A stretch of DNA of 64,000 nt from an uncultured Paracoccus sp. (GTDB lineage: Bacteria > Pseudomonadota > Alphaproteobacteria > Rhodobacterales > Rhodobacteraceae), in NCBI RefSeq assembly GCF_945915435.1, contig NZ_CAMEFG010000005.1:46045-110044 (forward strand), given 5' to 3'. The notes under the pieces were generated by a model. It saw nothing but the letters and a program-made list of their open reading frames with translations, was not told the origin of the DNA and did no database searches. Shown piece by piece: positions 45,746 to 55,820 of the stretch. Made by a program: the position numbers and the translations under genes. The first letter of the stretch is position 1, and each line of letters opens with the position of its first letter.

Positions 45746-46383
45746 TGGCGCGCCGCTTCGATCTGCCGCAGACGCTTGCGCTGTTTCCGCTGTCGGACGT
45801 GGTGCTGATGCCCCGCGCCCGCCTGCCGTTCCAGATATTTGAGCCGCGCTATCTGCAAATGATCGAGGACAGCCTGCGCAGCCCGCACCGCCTGATCGGG
45901 CTGATCCAGCCCCAGCAGGGCGGGCTGGACGACCTGGCGCAGATCGGTTCCGCCGGGCGGATCGTTGGGTTTTCGGAAAGCGACGACGGGCGCTATATGA
46001 TCACCCTGCGCGCCATATCGCGCTTTCGCCTGACCGAGGTGCAGGACGGCTTCACCCCCTACCTTCAGGGCGACGTGGATTGGTCGGGCTTTTCGCGCGA
46101 CACGATCAACGATCCCGAAAAGGACGAAGGCTTCAACCGCCCGGCCCTGCTGGCGCAACTGCGCCGCTATGTCGACCTGCATGATCTGTCGACCGACTGG
46201 GACGCCGCGGAAACCGTGGACGACGAGATGCTGATCAACTCGCTTTCCATGCTGCTGCCCTTCGAGGCCGAGGAAAAGCAGGCCCTTCTGGAATCAGGCA
46301 CCCTGACCGCCCGCCGCAAGCTGCTGGAAGGGCTGATCGAATACGACCTGCGCAGCGGCGACAACGAGGAAATCATCCAATGA
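45745..46383 (+). CDS. Lon N-terminal-domain protein
   Basis: 212 aa. It is an isolated Lon substrate-binding (LAN) domain: [55 protein letters not shown] and a helical end with [14 protein letters not shown]. There is no ATPase or protease part. Stand-alone members are common in alphaproteobacteria beside thioredoxin-TPR and Trm112-like genes, as here; their function is not settled but probably concerns protein quality control. Confidence 0.9.
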   Translation: MARRFDLPQTLALFPLSDVVLMPRARLPFQIFEPRYLQMIEDSLRSPHRLIGLIQPQQGGLDDLAQIGSAGRIVGFSESDDGRYMITLRAISRFRLTEVQDGFTPYLQGDVDWSGFSRDTINDPEKDEGFNRPALLAQLRRYVDLHDLSTDWDAAETVDDEMLINSLSMLLPFEAEEKQALLESGTLTARRKLLEGLIEYDLRSGDNEEIIQ

Positions 46384-46574
46384 CCGACACCCCCGCGCGC
46401 GGCTTCGACCGCCACATGCTGGAAGCCCTCGTCTGCCCGGTCAGCCATGCCACGCTGTCCTATGACGCGGGGCGGCAGGAACTGGTCTCCAAGGCGGCGG
46501 GGCTGGCCTTCCCGATCCGCGACGGCATCCCGATCATGCTGATCGGCGAGGCGCGCCAGATCAAGGCGGACTGA
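46380..46574 (+). CDS. Trm112 family zinc-ribbon-like protein
   Basis: 64 aa, ATGA overlap with the Lon-N gene. The pattern [42 protein letters not shown] is the Trm112/YcaR fold. Only one cysteine of the possible zinc site is visible, so zinc binding is doubtful. Eukaryotic Trm112 activates methyltransferases; the bacterial role is unknown. Confidence 0.88.
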   Translation: MTDTPARGFDRHMLEALVCPVSHATLSYDAGRQELVSKAAGLAFPIRDGIPIMLIGEARQIKAD

Positions 46575-46580
46575 AGGGGG

Positions 46581-47486
46581 CTAAAGCCCCGCCGCCTCAT
46601 CCGTGCCCAGCATCAGGTTCAGGTTCTGCACCGCCGCGCCCGAGGCCCCCTTGCCCAGGTTGTCCAGCACCGCGACCAGCACCGCACAGCCGTTGTCCTG
46701 ATCCCCGTGGACGGAAATCTCAAGCCGGTTGGTGCCGTTCAGCGCGGTCGGCACGACGCGCGCCTGCGCCTCGACGACGCTGACGAAACGCTGGTCCCGG
46801 TAATGGGCAGCCAGCGCGTCGCGCAGCCCGTCCAGCGTCCGCCCGTTCAGGTGCAGCGGGACCTGCACCGCCATCCCTTGCGCGAAATTCCCCACCGAGG
46901 GCGCAAAGACCGGCCGCACCCGCAAGCCGGCGTATTTCACGATCTCGGGCAGGTGCTTGTGGTTCTGCGACAGGGCATAGACGAAGGAATCGGGCGCCTC
47001 GCCCCGCTCATACTGGCCGATCAGCTCCTTGCCGCCGCCGGTATAGCCGGAGACGGCATTGATCGACAAAGCCTCGTCCGCGGCGATCAGGCCCGCCTCG
47101 ACCAGCGGCGCCAGCAGGGCGATCGCGCCGGTGGAATAGCAGCCCGGATTGGACAGCAGCCGCGCCCCCGCGATGCGCGCGCGGGCATCCCCGTTCAACT
47201 CGGCAAAACCAAAGACCCAGCCGGGGTCCACCCGATGCGCGGTCGAGGCGTCGATGAAGCGCACGTCCAGCCCCTGCGCCAGCGCCACCGCCTCGCGCGC
47301 GGCGGCATCGGGCAGGCACAGGATCGCGACATCGGCGCTTGCGAAAGCCTCGCGCCGCGCATCGGCATCCTTGCGCCGCGCCGGGTCGATCTGGATCAAC
47401 TCGATATCGTCGCGCGGGGCCAGGCGCTCGCGGATCTGCAACCCCGTCGTGCCGGCCTCGCCGTCGATGAATACCTTATGTGCCAT
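46581..47486 (-). CDS. argC: N-acetyl-gamma-glutamyl-phosphate reductase (short type)
   Basis: 301 aa. NADP-binding [18 protein letters not shown], catalytic Cys116 in [27 protein letters not shown] and HKHLPEI. This is the short type 2 ArgC. It produces N-acetylglutamate semialdehyde for arginine synthesis. A GGGGCT-AA-AGCCCC hairpin (46577-46590) lies across its stop codon, between it and the convergent Trm112-like gene. Confidence 0.95.
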   Translation of the reverse strand: MAHKVFIDGEAGTTGLQIRERLAPRDDIELIQIDPARRKDADARREAFASADVAILCLPDAAAREAVALAQGLDVRFIDASTAHRVDPGWVFGFAELNGDARARIAGARLLSNPGCYSTGAIALLAPLVEAGLIAADEALSINAVSGYTGGGKELIGQYERGEAPDSFVYALSQNHKHLPEIVKYAGLRVRPVFAPSVGNFAQGMAVQVPLHLNGRTLDGLRDALAAHYRDQRFVSVVEAQARVVPTALNGTNRLEISVHGDQDNGCAVLVAVLDNLGKGASGAAVQNLNLMLGTDEAAGL

Positions 47487-47535
47487 GCGCGCCTCATCTG
47501 TTATGCACCCTCTCTAGCCTGCCCGGCGCGCCAGT

Positions 47536-47874
47536 TCAAACCTCGCAGATCTCGGATCGCGTCAGAAAACGCCGCTCGCGCCCGTTGTCCAGGCTGAACA
47601 TGCCGCCCCGCCCCGCCACGACGTCGATGATCAGGCGGGTATGCTTCCAGGCCTCGTATTGCGGACCCGAGATGTAGAACGGCATCCCCCCGATCTCGCC
47701 CAGAAGCACGTCGTGATCGCCGATCCTGAACTCGCCCCGAGGATAGCACATGGGCGAGGACCCGTCGCAGCACCCGCCCGACTGATGAAACAGCACCGGC
47801 CCGTGATCCGCGACGATCTCGGCCAGGAACTCCAGCGCGGCCGGTGTGGCGCCGACCTTCCCTTTCTTCATCAT
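47536..47874 (-). CDS. DUF779 protein
   Basis: 112 aa (a second Met follows at codon 2). The family pattern LFHQSGGCCDGSSPMCYPRGEF carries three cysteines in a possible metal or redox site, followed by LLGEIGGMPFYISGPQYEAWKHTRLIIDVVAGRGGMFSLD. DUF779 genes are very often beside acetaldehyde dehydrogenase, as here, and are probably accessory to it. Function unproven. Confidence 0.9.
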   Translation of the reverse strand: MMKKGKVGATPAALEFLAEIVADHGPVLFHQSGGCCDGSSPMCYPRGEFRIGDHDVLLGEIGGMPFYISGPQYEAWKHTRLIIDVVAGRGGMFSLDNGRERRFLTRSEICEV

Positions 47875-47897
47875 CCAAAATACCCCCGCCGGAGGCG

Positions 47898-47917
47898 GCG
47901 GCCCCGCAAGGGGCCGC
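47898..47917. other. GCAA-tetraloop hairpin between aldehyde dehydrogenase and DUF779 genes
   Basis: GCGGCCCC (47898-47905), loop GCAA, GGGGCCGC (47910-47917): a perfect 8-bp stem with a GNRA loop in the 51-bp intercistronic gap. It probably stabilises the upstream mRNA segment and lowers DUF779 expression relative to the dehydrogenase. Confidence 0.5.
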
Positions 47918-47925
47918 TTCCCTTG

Positions 47926-49452
47926 TCAGAAGAAACCCAGTTTCTTCGGCGAATAGCTGACCAGCATGTTCTTGGTCTGCTGATAATGGTCCAGCATCAT
48001 CTTGTGCGTCTCGCGCCCGATGCCCGACTGCTTGTAGCCGCCGAAGGCCGCATGCGCGGGATAGGCGTGATAGCAATTCGTCCAGACCCGCCCCGCCTTG
48101 ATGCCGCGCCCCATGCGATAACAGGTATTGGCATCGCGCGACCACACCCCGGCGCCAAGGCCATAGAGCGTGTCATTGGCGATCTCCAGCGCCTCGGCCT
48201 CGTCCTTGAAGGTGGTGACGGACACCACCGGGCCGAAGATTTCCTCCTGGAAGATGCGCATCCTGTTGTCGCCGCGGAAGATCGTCGGCTGGATGTAATG
48301 GCCGCCCGACAATTCGCCGCCCAGGTCGGCCTCGGCGCCGCCGGTCAGCACCTCGGCGCCCTCTTTCCTGCCGATATCCAGATAGGACAGGATCTTTTCC
48401 TTCTGCTCGCTTGACGCCTGCGCGCCCAGCATGGTGGCCGCGTCTCGCGGATCGCCCTGCCGGATCGCCTCGACGCGCTTGACGGCGCGCTCCATGAAAC
48501 GGTCATAGATGGATTCCTGGATCAGCACGCGCGAGGGGCAGGTGCAGACCTCGCCCTGGTTCAGCGCGAACATGCTGAACCCTTCCAGCGCCTTGTCCAG
48601 GAAATCGTCGTCCTCGCGCGCGACGTCGGCAAAGAAGATGTTGGGCGACTTGCCGCCCAGTTCCAGCGTGACGGGGATCAGGTTCTCGCTGGCATATTGC
48701 ATGATCAGCCGCCCGGTCGAGGTCTCGCCGGTGAAGGCGATCTTGGCGATGCGCGGGCTGGATGCCAGCGGTTTCCCGGCCTCAAGCCCGAAACCGTTGA
48801 CGATGTTCAGCACGCCCGGCGGCAGCAGGTCGCCCACGATGCCCGCCCAGACCATGATGCTGGCGGGCGTCTGCTCGGCGGGTTTCAGCACCACGCAGTT
48901 CCCGGCGGCCAGCGCCGGGGCCAGCTTCCAGCAGGCCATCAGCAGCGGGAAGTTCCAGGGGATGATCTGGCCGACCACGCCAAGCGGCTCGTGGAAGTGA
49001 TAGGCCACGGTGTCGCTGTCGATCTGGCTGATCGAGCCTTCCTGAGACCGCAGCACACCCGCGAAATAGCGGAAATGGTCGATCGCCAGCGGCACGTCGG
49101 CGGCCACGGTCTCGCGGATGGGCTTGCCGTTGTCCCAGGTTTCGGCGGCGGCCAGCAGGTCCAGGTTGGCCTCCATTCGGTCGGCGATCCTCAGCAGGAT
49201 ATTGCCGCGTTCCTGCGGGCTGGTGGCGCCCCATCTGTCCTTGGCGGCATGGGCGGCGTCCAGCGCGGCCTCGATGTCCTCGGCGCCCGAGCGGGCGACC
49301 TCGCCCACCTCGGCCCCGGTGATGGGCGTCGTGTTGGTGAAGTAGCGCCCCGCCTTGGGCGCGGCCCATTCGCCGCCGATATAGTTGTCGTATCGCTTGG
49401 CGAAGGGGGTGGTGTTCACGCCCTTGAACTCATGCGTCTGGTCGTTCGGCAT
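47926..49452 (-). CDS. NAD-dependent acetaldehyde dehydrogenase (AcoD/ExaC type)
   Basis: 508 aa. Aldehyde dehydrogenase fold with the oxyanion Asn in [31 protein letters not shown] (general base Glu) and catalytic Cys303 in [11 protein letters not shown]. The C terminus [20 protein letters not shown] is diagnostic for the AcoD/ExaC/AldB group that oxidises acetaldehyde made from ethanol or acetoin. GGAGG precedes the ATG, and a sigma-54-type promoter lies about 45-60 bp upstream. The DUF779 gene follows. Confidence 0.92.
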   Translation of the reverse strand: MPNDQTHEFKGVNTTPFAKRYDNYIGGEWAAPKAGRYFTNTTPITGAEVGEVARSGAEDIEAALDAAHAAKDRWGATSPQERGNILLRIADRMEANLDLLAAAETWDNGKPIRETVAADVPLAIDHFRYFAGVLRSQEGSISQIDSDTVAYHFHEPLGVVGQIIPWNFPLLMACWKLAPALAAGNCVVLKPAEQTPASIMVWAGIVGDLLPPGVLNIVNGFGLEAGKPLASSPRIAKIAFTGETSTGRLIMQYASENLIPVTLELGGKSPNIFFADVAREDDDFLDKALEGFSMFALNQGEVCTCPSRVLIQESIYDRFMERAVKRVEAIRQGDPRDAATMLGAQASSEQKEKILSYLDIGRKEGAEVLTGGAEADLGGELSGGHYIQPTIFRGDNRMRIFQEEIFGPVVSVTTFKDEAEALEIANDTLYGLGAGVWSRDANTCYRMGRGIKAGRVWTNCYHAYPAHAAFGGYKQSGIGRETHKMMLDHYQQTKNMLVSYSPKKLGFF

Positions 49453-49497
49453 TTCTTCCTCCCATCTCGACCGGCTTTCCGGGCCGGGTGATTCGTC

Positions 49498-49513
49498 TGC
49501 AATGGTGATGCCT
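49498..49513 (-). promoter_or_regulatory. Sigma-54-type promoter of the aldehyde dehydrogenase gene
   Basis: On the minus strand AGGCAT (49513-49508), a 5-bp spacer, TTGCA (49502-49498). The GG and GC dinucleotides are exactly 10 bp apart, as RpoN requires (consensus TGGCAC-N5-TTGCA). The predicted transcript would start near 49487. Upstream (49514-49600) lie repeated CCGTCCGGT blocks that could be activator sites. Confidence 0.6.
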
Positions 49514-49735
49514 GTCCCGTTCCGTCCGGTCCCCCGTCCGCCTGGCTCCTGTCCGTCCGGTTCGCCCGCCTGTTTCGGTCAAAGGGCCGTGCGGCCGGCC
49601 TTCACGTCATGCCGCGGGTCATGGGGTTGGCCCGTTGCCGGCAAGGCGATGGTCGGGCAAGGCGTCCTCCTCTCTCCTTGCTCGATTGGCGAAGTATCCC
49701 GCAGGGCGGGGATTCGGGCAAGCCCGGCGGTGCGC

Positions 49736-50230
49736 TTACCTGACCGACAGGCTCAGCACCGTGATCGCATCCGGTTTCGGGGTGCAGGTCAGCAGGATGC
49801 CCCATCGTTCGGGGTGAAGCGGCTGGCCCCCTATCCAGCCTGCGAAAAGCGGCCAGTTCAGCCCTCCCCCCGGTTCCGGTTCGGGGCGCAGAATCGGCAG
49901 CTCATCCGCGACCAGCGCGGCGGCCAGGCCGTGCGGCCGGATGGCGTCCTCGGGGGTCATCCGGCCCGGAATGTCGCTGACCGCGCAACCCCGGCTGTCA
50001 CGGCTGACAGTCAGGCGGCCAAGCGGATCGGCGTGCAGCATTTCCCGCGGGGTCAGCGGAATCGGCACCAGCGGCCCCGGCAGGCCGGGCGCCTGGCTGT
50101 CTTGCGCTATCGGCAGGCACCATGTCCTGAAAAGCGCGATAGCCCTTGCCGCGCGGTCGGATGCGACATGGGTTGCGCTGGCCAGAAACCAGCCGAGGGG
50201 CAGGCCGGCCGGCACCGCCAGCATGGCCAT
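49736..50230 (-). CDS. Hypothetical exported or membrane-anchored protein
   Basis: 164 aa from ATG 50230; in-frame upstream sequence runs back over the A2M stop, so the start is uncertain. The N terminus (AMLAVPAGLPLGWFLASATHVASD) is a likely signal or anchor. The body is proline-rich with LPGPLVPIPLTPREMLHADPLGRLTV and GILLTCTPKPDAITVLSL and has three cysteines in the mature part. No known domain is recognised. It starts 34 bp downstream of A2M, so it is in the same operon, where pbpC is found in many bacteria. Confidence 0.55.
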   Translation of the reverse strand: MAMLAVPAGLPLGWFLASATHVASDRAARAIALFRTWCLPIAQDSQAPGLPGPLVPIPLTPREMLHADPLGRLTVSRDSRGCAVSDIPGRMTPEDAIRPHGLAAALVADELPILRPEPEPGGGLNWPLFAGWIGGQPLHPERWGILLTCTPKPDAITVLSLSVR

Positions 50231-50264
50231 CGCCCTGCGGCGGGTCCACCCCGGCCCGCGCGGC

Positions 50265-53200
50265 CTAGCGTGCGATATGCACCGTCCCGCCGCCGGTCCA
50301 GGCACGGAATTCGGGGCGATACATGTCCTCGACGCTGGCGGCGGGGTGGCGGAAGGTGCCGGGCGTCACCGCGCGCAGGATATAGGCCAGGCGGAAGGCA
50401 TCCCGGCTGTTCCAGACCAGCGCGGCGGCAAAGCGGTCGGCGCGGAACTCGGCCATTTCCGTCCTGTCCACGCTTTCCAGCCAGTCGATCGAGGCGATGT
50501 CGCCCGCTTGCAGCAGGTTCGGGTTGTCGATCTCGAACCCGGCGGGCAGCGGGTCGGTGACGACCAGCCGCCCACCTTCGGACGAGGCCGGGCGCACCGT
50601 CAGCACCGCGACCATGCGCGTGCCCAGTTCGACCTGCGCCGGGTCTATGGGCTGCCCGTCCAGCGCGTAATATTCGCGCGTGATCGCATAGCCGTTTCCG
50701 CCCGGCGCGGGCGCCTGCAAGGGCTGGCCGGTGGCGGTGATCGTGACCTCGACCGGCGCGGGGCCGGGGTTGGCCAGCGCCGCATCTTCGGACAGCGAGA
50801 CGACGGGGCTTTCCGGCGCCTGCCCGTCGACCGTCACCCCGCCCGGCGTGCGCGACAGGCTTTCGGCGGCCAAGACCGACCAGACCAGTTCCTGCGTGGA
50901 ACGATAGGTGCCGTTTTCCTGCTGTCGCGCCGTCCTTTCGGCGATGTCGGTCGTCAGGCGTTGCAGGTCGATGGCCTGCGTCTGCGATTCCGCGGCAAGG
51001 GCCAGCAGGGCGGTCATGTCGCGCAGCCGCGTGCCGTAATCGCTGCGCCAGCGGCGCGGTTCGGGCGCGTCGCCCTGCAGGCTTTCATCGGCCTGGCCGA
51101 ACATCCGGTCGGCCCGCGCCTGGTCGCCGTAAGCCGCCAGCGCCGCGCCCAGGTTGGCCGCCGACATCGGCGTCTTGAAGGCATCCGCCGCCGTATCCGC
51201 GTAATAGCGCAGATCGCCGATGGCCGCGGCCCTTTCGCGCGCCAGCACCGCCACCGCATAGGCCAGCGCCGCATTTTCCTGGTCCGATGCCGCGCGCGGG
51301 TCGGTGGCGTAATTCACCTGGTTGCGCAGGTTGTCGATGGCGCGGCGGAAGGCCGTGTCGGGCACCTCGTGGCCCATCACCCGCGCGCGCGACAGGAAGT
51401 CGGTCACATAGGCGTCCAGCCACATGTCCCCCGAACTCGCATACCACAGCCCGAACCCGCCGCTTGCGCTTTGGCGGGTCAGGATGCGCGCGATCGCCTC
51501 ATCCACCGACGAGGGGTTGGGGTTGTTCTGGTCCACGCCCTCGATCATCGACAGGCGCGGCAGGTAAAGCAGCGGCAGCGCGACCGAGGTCATCTGTTCC
51601 GTGCAGCCGTAGGGATAGCGTTGCAGCCGCGCCAGCGCACCCGCGACGTCCAGCCGCCCGTAATTGCCCACCGCCATCGAAAGCTGCGCGCCGGGCGCCA
51701 TGCCCCGGGTCAGCGAGGCGGGCAGGGCAAGGCTGCTGCCGGGCGCGATGGTCAGCCGGTCCTGCCGCTGGATCGGCGGCTCGTTCAGCGCGACCAGCAG
51801 GGCGATGTCCTTGGTCAGGTCCTCGCCCCCCGGCGTGGTCAGGGTCAGGCGCATCTCGACCAGCCCCTGCTGCTGGCCGGCGGTCACGGGCAGGCTCAGT
51901 TGGGCCTGGGCCCCCTGATCCAGCGTCAGGCTGTCCTGCGGCAGGGCCGCATCCACCGCGCCCTGCCCGCCGGTCTGCGCCAATGCCAGCGCGACCTCGC
52001 CGCCCGGACCGGCGGCATGGGTCAGGCGCAGGCCGATTTCGGCGTGGTCGCCGGGGGCCAGGATGGCGGGGGCGGTGACGGTCATCACGACCGGGTCGCG
52101 CGACAGGATCGTCGCATCGGCCTGGCCGATGGCATCCTCGGTCCAGGTCACGGCCATGACCCTGATTTCGCCGTTGAAATCGGGGACCTGCAAGTCGATC
52201 TGCGCGGTTCCGTCAGGCCCCAGCGTCAGGGGGCCGGAAAACCAGCTCATCAGCCGCTCGGTCGGCGGCGGCGCCTCGGGCGAGACGGACTGCGCATCGC
52301 CGCCCTGCCGCAGCGCCCCGTCCGGCGCGCCCGAAGGCAGGATCAGCCGCCCGTAGAGGTCGCGCAAGCCCACGCCCAGCCTGCGCTGGCCGAAATAGTG
52401 CTGCGAGGGGTCGGGCGGGGCAAAGCCGGTCAGGTTCAGGATGCCCTGATCGACGGCGGCGATGGTGGCGTGGACGGTCTGGCCGGGCTGCGCGCCCTCG
52501 ACCCGCAGGGTGACGGGCACCTGCTGGCGGGGGCGGATTTCGGCGGGAACCTCAAGGCTGGCCTGCAAGGCGCGGGGGCCGGGATCGACGGCGGCGTGGA
52601 CCAGCCCGATGGCGCGGGCGGGCAGGCGGTCGCCGGGCTGGATGCCGTCCAGCGGGCGCAGGGCGCTGACGGTGACATAGACGCCGGCGCCCCATTCGTC
52701 GGTGACGGGCAGCTCGATGGCGTTGTCGCCCTGCGACAGCGGCACGATCTGCTGGGACACGACATGGCCCGACAAGACCGAGACGATGCCGGTCCCCTCG
52801 GCCAGCGCCTCGACGGACAGCCGTGCGGTGTCGCCGCTGCGATAGGCGGGCTTGTCCAGCGCCACCTTCAGCCGGTCGGGCGTGTCGGTGCCCGATTGCG
52901 CCACGCCCCAGCCCGCGTAGAAACGGACCGAGCTGGCCTGCCCGTCGGGACCCTCGACCACCAGTTCGTAGCTGCCCCAATCGACGCGGGCGGCCAGCCG
53001 TGCGGGGGTGTCGCCAAGCCGGATCTGCCCGCCGTCCAGCCTGCGCCTTTCGGTGATGGTTTCCCAGTTCCAGCTTCCGTGGATCGAATACCATTCATAG
53101 CGGGTGTCGATGCGGTTCAGCACCCAGTTGGCGTCCAGCGCGACGGGTTGCAGGTCGGGACCGGGGGCGATCAGGTCGAAAAGCGCATCGGACCCTTCCG

Positions 53201-55820
53201 GGACGGTGTCGTCCTCGGCCAGCGGGCGGATGCCGATGACCGGGCGGTCCGGCATCACCAGGCGCGAGACGCTGCGTTCCACCGGGCGCCCCGCCCCTTC
53301 GCGGACGTTCACCACGACGCGGGCATCGAAGGGGCGCTGGTCGGTTTCATCGGCCTGGGGCAGGGTGATCGCGGTTGCGAACCGGCCCTGTTCGTCGGTC
53401 CGTCCGCCGCCCAGGCTGCGGGCGAAGGGCTGCGCCGCAGCGTCATGCGGGCCAAAGCGATATCCCGCGAAACCGTCCAGCGTGCGGCGCGGGGCGGTCC
53501 AGATGGCGGCCTCGACCGGCAGGTCGGCGGCGGGTGCGCCGAACAGCCAGCGCGCGTCCAGCGTGATCCGCGCGGGCTGGCCTGCGGCGGCGGGGCTGGC
53601 GTCGTCCTGTCCGTCGTCGTCCTGCACGTCGCCGTTCGGGCCTTCGATTTGCAGCAGGGGGGTGAAGTCGATGCGTTCGGGCAGGAAATCCTCGACCAGG
53701 ACGCGGGCCGAGGCCAGCGTCGGCCCGTCCGCCTCGGCCCGGATGTCCATGCGCCAGGTGCCGCGCGGGGCGTTGGCGGGCAGGGCCCATTCGACGGTAT
53801 AGCCGCCCGCCCCCGCATATCGCGCCGCCATCCGCGCCTGCTCGACCCCGTCGGGCCGGATCATCAGGGCCGTCAGCGGCAGTTCGTCCAACGCCTGCAC
53901 GGTTGCGTCGCGGGCAAGGATCGTCGCGTTGACGGTTTCGCCCACCCGGTAGGCGCCCCGGTCGGTCGTGGCGAAAATGTCGATCGGGGGCGCGGGGGGC
54001 TGGCCCTCGACGCCCCGGTCGGACAGGTCGAATTCGGGATCGGTCAGCGACAGGAAGGCCATGTCCTGCGGCTGGCGCCCGGCCCCTTCGCCCTGCCAGC
54101 GCGTCACCGTGATCAGCGCGGGGGCCGAGGCGCCCGTGCCCATCGACAGCCCCGGCGCGAAGCGGGCCACGCCCTGGTCGTCGGTCTCGGCGCGGGCCAG
54201 CACTTCGTTGGCGCGGGAAACCAGCGCCACCTCGACCCCGGCGACGGCCTGCGTGGTGGCCAGGCTGCGCACCACGACGCCCAACCCGTCATTGCCCGCG
54301 AAGCTGCTGATCCCGAAGTCCGAGATCACGAACCACTGCGCCGCGACCCCCTGTTCGCGCGCGTCCTGCCCGGCGACCGAAGCCTGGAGGATGTAGATCC
54401 CAGGATCGAGCGGTCCGGCCTGGGTGACGGGCAGGCGGGTGGTCAGTTCCTGGTTGCGGCCGTCCTGTCCGGCGGGGCGCGAGATGTCGGCGGTGCCGGA
54501 CCAGATCCCGGTCGCCATGCCGTCGTTGAAATAGCGCGCCTGCCAACTGTCCAGGGGCGTGGCGAACATGCCCTCGGCCATGACGCGCAGCAGGTTGCGG
54601 TCGGACAGGCGCAGCAGCGTCAGGTCAAGCTGGTCGGCATTGACGGTGGTGACCGTCAGCCCCTGGTCCCCGCCCGAGGGCAGGACATAGGCCCGCCCCG
54701 CAAAGCGCACGACCGGGTCGCGGTCGCGGATATAGCTGCGCAGCGTCACGTCGCGGGCCAGTGTTTCGCCATCGGCGGCGGGCAGGCCCGCGCGCAGGGT
54801 CAGCTCCAGCTCCTGTCCAAAGGCCAGCCCGCCGATGCACAGAAGCCGCCCCTCGGCGGTAACGGTCATGTCGCGCGACGGCAGGCGCAGGAAATCGGCA
54901 TAGTCCACCCCTGTATCCAGCGCCCGCGACATGCTGGCGCAAAAGCGCGGCGTGGTCGCGTCGGTGTCCAATTGGCTGTCGGTGACGCGCATCCCGTGGC
55001 GTTCCTGCGCGGTTTCCAGCGCCTTGCCGATGCCTTGGTCATCCGGGGAAAGGCGGTTGGCCAGCCGCAGTGCTGCAAGCCCGTCCTGCCCGCGCCCGGT
55101 GCGTTCGTGGGAATCGGCCAGCAGGGCCAGCGCGCGGGCGGCGGTGGCGTCGTCCTCGGCCCGCAGATAGCCGTTGATCGCGAGGAACCCGGCCGAGCGC
55201 GCGGCGGCCCCGTCGCTGCCCTGGATGCCCGCCAGCACCAGCCGGGCAAGGTTCGTCCAGTCGCCCGCCCGGTCGCGCTGCGCGGTCAGGATGCCGGTCA
55301 TGTGGATCGCCGTCTCGCGGTCGCCCTGCGATTCGGCGCGGGGGGCGGCAACGGCGGGCTCGGATTCCTCTGTCGGCGGATAGAAGGCGGCGATGGCGCC
55401 GGCCCGGTTCCGCGCCTCGTCCACGTCGGATTGGCTGAGGAAACCGGCGTCCGCCATGCGGGCTTGGGCGCGTGCGGCAAGTTCGGGCGGGGTGCGGATC
55501 ACCCGGCCCGACAGGGCGCTGGCGAAAGGCACGGGCGCGCCTGCCCCGTCCCCCTTGGGAAAGCAGGCGCGGGACGAGGCGTTGTAGGTCAGCGCCCGGC
55601 ATTCATCCTGCCCCAGGCAGGTCTGGATACAGGCTTGCAAGGTGGTGTCGAAGACCGGTCCCAGGTCGCCGCCGGGCAGGTCGGTGTCGGGCATCAGGTC
55701 GATGCGGCGCTCGGGGATTGGCGAGGCCGGGCCTTCCGCCGGGTCATCCTGCGCCCCGGCGGGCATCGCCGCCAGCCCCAGCATCATGGCCGCCGCCAGT
55801 GCCTTGATCGCACGCATCAT
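50265..55820 (-). CDS. Bacterial alpha-2-macroglobulin with N-terminal PAN/Apple-like domain
   Basis: 1851 aa. Signal peptide ending MPAGAQ, then a cysteine-rich PAN/Apple-like module (about 55-100: TTLQACIQTCLGQDECRALTYNASSRACFPKG). Long MG-domain repeats follow, including an MG2-type segment FATTDRGAYRVGETVN. Residues ~1190-1310 hold the A2M domain, and the thioester CTEQ is at 1406-1409 within YPYGCTEQMTSVALPLLYL. It should trap host or predator proteases in the periplasm through covalent capture. The usual periplasmic partner PBP1C is not encoded next to it. Confidence 0.93.
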   Translation of the reverse strand: MMRAIKALAAAMMLGLAAMPAGAQDDPAEGPASPIPERRIDLMPDTDLPGGDLGPVFDTTLQACIQTCLGQDECRALTYNASSRACFPKGDGAGAPVPFASALSGRVIRTPPELAARAQARMADAGFLSQSDVDEARNRAGAIAAFYPPTEESEPAVAAPRAESQGDRETAIHMTGILTAQRDRAGDWTNLARLVLAGIQGSDGAAARSAGFLAINGYLRAEDDATAARALALLADSHERTGRGQDGLAALRLANRLSPDDQGIGKALETAQERHGMRVTDSQLDTDATTPRFCASMSRALDTGVDYADFLRLPSRDMTVTAEGRLLCIGGLAFGQELELTLRAGLPAADGETLARDVTLRSYIRDRDPVVRFAGRAYVLPSGGDQGLTVTTVNADQLDLTLLRLSDRNLLRVMAEGMFATPLDSWQARYFNDGMATGIWSGTADISRPAGQDGRNQELTTRLPVTQAGPLDPGIYILQASVAGQDAREQGVAAQWFVISDFGISSFAGNDGLGVVVRSLATTQAVAGVEVALVSRANEVLARAETDDQGVARFAPGLSMGTGASAPALITVTRWQGEGAGRQPQDMAFLSLTDPEFDLSDRGVEGQPPAPPIDIFATTDRGAYRVGETVNATILARDATVQALDELPLTALMIRPDGVEQARMAARYAGAGGYTVEWALPANAPRGTWRMDIRAEADGPTLASARVLVEDFLPERIDFTPLLQIEGPNGDVQDDDGQDDASPAAAGQPARITLDARWLFGAPAADLPVEAAIWTAPRRTLDGFAGYRFGPHDAAAQPFARSLGGGRTDEQGRFATAITLPQADETDQRPFDARVVVNVREGAGRPVERSVSRLVMPDRPVIGIRPLAEDDTVPEGSDALFDLIAPGPDLQPVALDANWVLNRIDTRYEWYSIHGSWNWETITERRRLDGGQIRLGDTPARLAARVDWGSYELVVEGPDGQASSVRFYAGWGVAQSGTDTPDRLKVALDKPAYRSGDTARLSVEALAEGTGIVSVLSGHVVSQQIVPLSQGDNAIELPVTDEWGAGVYVTVSALRPLDGIQPGDRLPARAIGLVHAAVDPGPRALQASLEVPAEIRPRQQVPVTLRVEGAQPGQTVHATIAAVDQGILNLTGFAPPDPSQHYFGQRRLGVGLRDLYGRLILPSGAPDGALRQGGDAQSVSPEAPPPTERLMSWFSGPLTLGPDGTAQIDLQVPDFNGEIRVMAVTWTEDAIGQADATILSRDPVVMTVTAPAILAPGDHAEIGLRLTHAAGPGGEVALALAQTGGQGAVDAALPQDSLTLDQGAQAQLSLPVTAGQQQGLVEMRLTLTTPGGEDLTKDIALLVALNEPPIQRQDRLTIAPGSSLALPASLTRGMAPGAQLSMAVGNYGRLDVAGALARLQRYPYGCTEQMTSVALPLLYLPRLSMIEGVDQNNPNPSSVDEAIARILTRQSASGGFGLWYASSGDMWLDAYVTDFLSRARVMGHEVPDTAFRRAIDNLRNQVNYATDPRAASDQENAALAYAVAVLARERAAAIGDLRYYADTAADAFKTPMSAANLGAALAAYGDQARADRMFGQADESLQGDAPEPRRWRSDYGTRLRDMTALLALAAESQTQAIDLQRLTTDIAERTARQQENGTYRSTQELVWSVLAAESLSRTPGGVTVDGQAPESPVVSLSEDAALANPGPAPVEVTITATGQPLQAPAPGGNGYAITREYYALDGQPIDPAQVELGTRMVAVLTVRPASSEGGRLVVTDPLPAGFEIDNPNLLQAGDIASIDWLESVDRTEMAEFRADRFAAALVWNSRDAFRLAYILRAVTPGTFRHPAASVEDMYRPEFRAWTGGGTVHIAR

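Noticed and set aside
49736..50230. Remnant of a penicillin-binding protein 1C gene after A2M
   Set aside because: No transglycosylase, transpeptidase or BiPBP_C-like motif is visible; it appears to be an intact small frame of unknown family.
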